DNA from: Cannabis sativa
Lineage: Eukaryota; Streptophyta; Magnoliopsida; Rosales; Cannabaceae
DNA length: 64,000 nt
NCBI RefSeq assembly: GCF_029168945.1
Contig: NC_083604.1
Span: 75,160,211-75,224,210 of the forward strand
Direction of reading: 5' to 3'
Below are positions 62,100 to 64,000 of this stretch, one piece after another (position 1 is the stretch's first letter; each line of letters opens with the position of its first letter). Made by a program: the position numbers and the translations under genes. The notes beneath the pieces are model-generated. The model was not told where the DNA came from. It did no database searches and saw only the letters and a list, made by a program, of their open reading frames with translations.

Positions 62100-64000
62100 T
62101 CAGATGCGGGCTTTGCATGTTGCTCTGTTGTGGCCTGAACTGCCACAGCGGCTGCAGTTTCGTGGTACAGAACCTTTTTTATCACCAGACGGGAAACGGT
62201 TCTCCCGTCTTCTTCCAGCGTTGCTTTTTCTTGGACGACCTACAGGCTTTTTTTCCACAGCGAGATGTGTTCTGGGAGAACCCAACTTTCATATTCTTGA
62301 TGTGTTCTGGGAGAACCCAATCATCCTCGTCACCAGCGAGATTGATGGTATCATCGTAAATCTTCCTCCACGTTTCTTTTGAATAATAAGGTGAGCAAAG
62401 CGTGTACACACTTGTGTTCGTTTTCAATGCCGCGGCACATGCATGAAGGCAAGGGAGTTTCAATAACGTGAACACGCCGCAGGTGCATGTTCTTTCAACT
62501 AGATTCACATCACCACCTCTTTCACCGTTAGGTCCCCTACCCACGTTATACAAATTGGCTCCATTTCGTTGGACGCGCCTGTACCTTGCATTTTCATGAA
62601 TTTTTGCCAAATTTTTTTCGAAGAGCGTGGCCAAAGGGGTGGCACATTTGTCAGCATTTTCGAGGCGATCAGCGAACCACGATTGGAGTGTGAACCTGAT
62701 AAATTCAACCAAAGTAGTTATTGGATATATCCTGAACTCTTCTGTGACACTATTGAAGCTTTCAGCAGCGTTGCTCGTCATGATGTTGTATCTATCGCCC
62801 AAACAATAAGGGTGAGCCCACTTCTCAAACCCTATACTCTCCACATATGCAGCAATGGCCGGATTCATCTTTCTAAGCTTCTCGAACTCTCTATCGCATT
62901 CGCCTTCGACCATGCGTAAGCAACATTATATATTTGGTTGAGAAAAGCATCAGTCTTGAATTTGGCGTTCACGTTCATAACAATGTGGTGATAGCATGCA
63001 CGGTGGACCGCTTCGGGAAAAACGAGTTCAACAAAGATGATCAATGCTTTGATGCCTATACCGACACAAACACTAAGTTCTCAACCACGCCAATTGCTAC
63101 CCTCAACTTCTGTAAGAAATACGTCCAGGAGTCGTTATTCTCACTGTCAACGATACCATAAGCAACCGGCAACAATTGGTTGTTCGCATCGTATGCCACA
63201 GCAACTAACATTATACCGCCGTACTTCGTCTTCAAGAAGGTGCCATCGATACTCAAAACAGGACGACAAAAAGAAAAGCCCCTTCTACATGCACCGAGTG
63301 ATATAAAACAAGACTTCGAACCGCTCATCCTCTAAGTACAAGTCCGCAATGGTACTGGATTCTTCGTTCCGGCATGTACAAGTACCCGGTGAAGCTTCAT
63401 GTATGAAAACTCGTGCGTACCCCTAGCATACGTAAGTCCCATCTCCCCGCACCTCCACGCCTTCACATAACTCATACTGATACCGTAGTTGTCAAACATG
63501 TCCCTCTGTATGTCTTTAGCCTTGTACTTAGTTCCGTCTTGGGTGTACTTCCCCTTAATAAGGTGGCCAACTACCCATGGTGCTGCTTGACGGTGATCTG
63601 AACGTCTCGCATTCAAGTTACATGTGTGTTCATTGTGAAATACAGTGACCTCAAAGTTGTCGAATGCATCTTCTTCCTCCCCCTCAATCTCCATTTACAA
63701 TCTGGAGCCTTGCATGTAACGTACAACACATCGGGGATGACTTCTTCACCATCCACTCGAAATTGTTATTAAGGGCAAACCTACCCACAACTTGTCTCAG
63801 TTCTTCCTTGTTTTCATAAAAATTACCAAGCTCTATCACCCCTGCTTCCTTACTTTGTAAACAAGTAGTTAGCTCATGATTTTCCATTATATCTTCCTTT
63901 GTCCACATGGGAGCTTTGAACTTGGTACAAACTTCGAAAGAGGAGAACGTTGAGAACGTTGCATGACGAGCATGTTCTTCAGTTCTGCCTGGTCGACTAC
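62100..64000 (-). pseudogene. MURA-type Mutator transposase, broken, running off the right edge
   Basis: On the minus strand, in order: a MuDR N-terminal domain (63908 down to 63690; LGNFYENKEELRQVVGRFAL), a Cys/His DNA-binding region (63690-63332; HNEHTCNLNARRSDHRQAAP), the MULE catalytic domain with the first Asp (LSIDGTFLKTKYGG, about 63250), a SWIM zinc finger (TCTCGVFTLLKLPCLHACAA, about 62470), then a basic GRPRK stretch and a CCHC knuckle (CSRCGSSGHNRATC) at the end. The frame changes near 63700, near the second catalytic Asp at about 63057, within 62910-63050, and at about 62270. It converges on the Ulp1 gene with about 315 bp between. Start and 5' end are outside the window. Confidence 0.82.
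62264..62333 (-). repeat. 35-bp tandem duplication in the MURA gene
   Basis: GATGTGTTCTGGGAGAACCC begins at 62264 and again at 62299. As 35 is not a multiple of three, it shifts the frame between the SWIM finger and the C-terminal zinc knuckle. Confidence 0.85.

Overview
This is a plant nuclear window. The genes are split by many short introns, the intergenic DNA is AT-rich, and there is a Ty1/copia element, a CACTA element, Mutator-like elements and many MITEs. VRN1/REM-type B3 genes, a MOCOS-like gene and a CDCA7-like zinc-finger gene point to a eudicot. I cannot prove the species; a rosid such as a Cannabaceae member would fit but is only a guess.

Left third (1-23 kb), conserved genes: a CDCA7-like zinc-finger gene (2047-5063, +), about 9 kb of AT-rich intergenic DNA with a decayed Gypsy gag piece and a long (GA)n tract, an intronless MOCOS-like aminotransferase-fold gene (14268-17105, +), and a convergent 11-exon prolyl-oligopeptidase-like gene (18892-22934, -). 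Both enzyme-like proteins look catalytically degenerate. The PLP lysine is replaced by Arg in the first, and the Asp and His of the triad are missing in the second.

Middle (23-51.5 kb), a tandem array of three VRN1-like genes of the REM/B3 family in the same orientation: REM-A 25979-28215, REM-B 36609-39045 and REM-C 42942-51410. Each has three B3 domains, each domain split by an intron after its first strand. All three share a phase-1 GC-AG intron at the same place. The spacers hold MITEs with readable target-site duplications (hAT-type, Harbinger-type, Mutator-type, two fold-back elements), two reverse-transcriptase RNase H remnants and local duplications. A young but disabled copia element (43990-49522) sits antisense in the GC-AG intron of REM-C.

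Right part (52-64 kb), a transposon nest: a gene-fragment-carrying TIR element (52007-53430) with long GTCCGA palindromes, then what looks like the left end of a large Mutator-like element with an Ulp1-type peptidase gene (58983-61784, +) converging on a MURA transposase gene (62100 to beyond the right edge, -). A deletion-derivative CACTA element (54228-58318) has inserted into its leader. Both MULE genes have broken frames. I found no tRNA, rRNA or CRISPR. The closest thing to something undescribed is the recurrence of dense, CG-containing self-complementary short motifs (GTCCGA, GTCGAC, TGCGCCGGCAAAA), each in a different transposon family.
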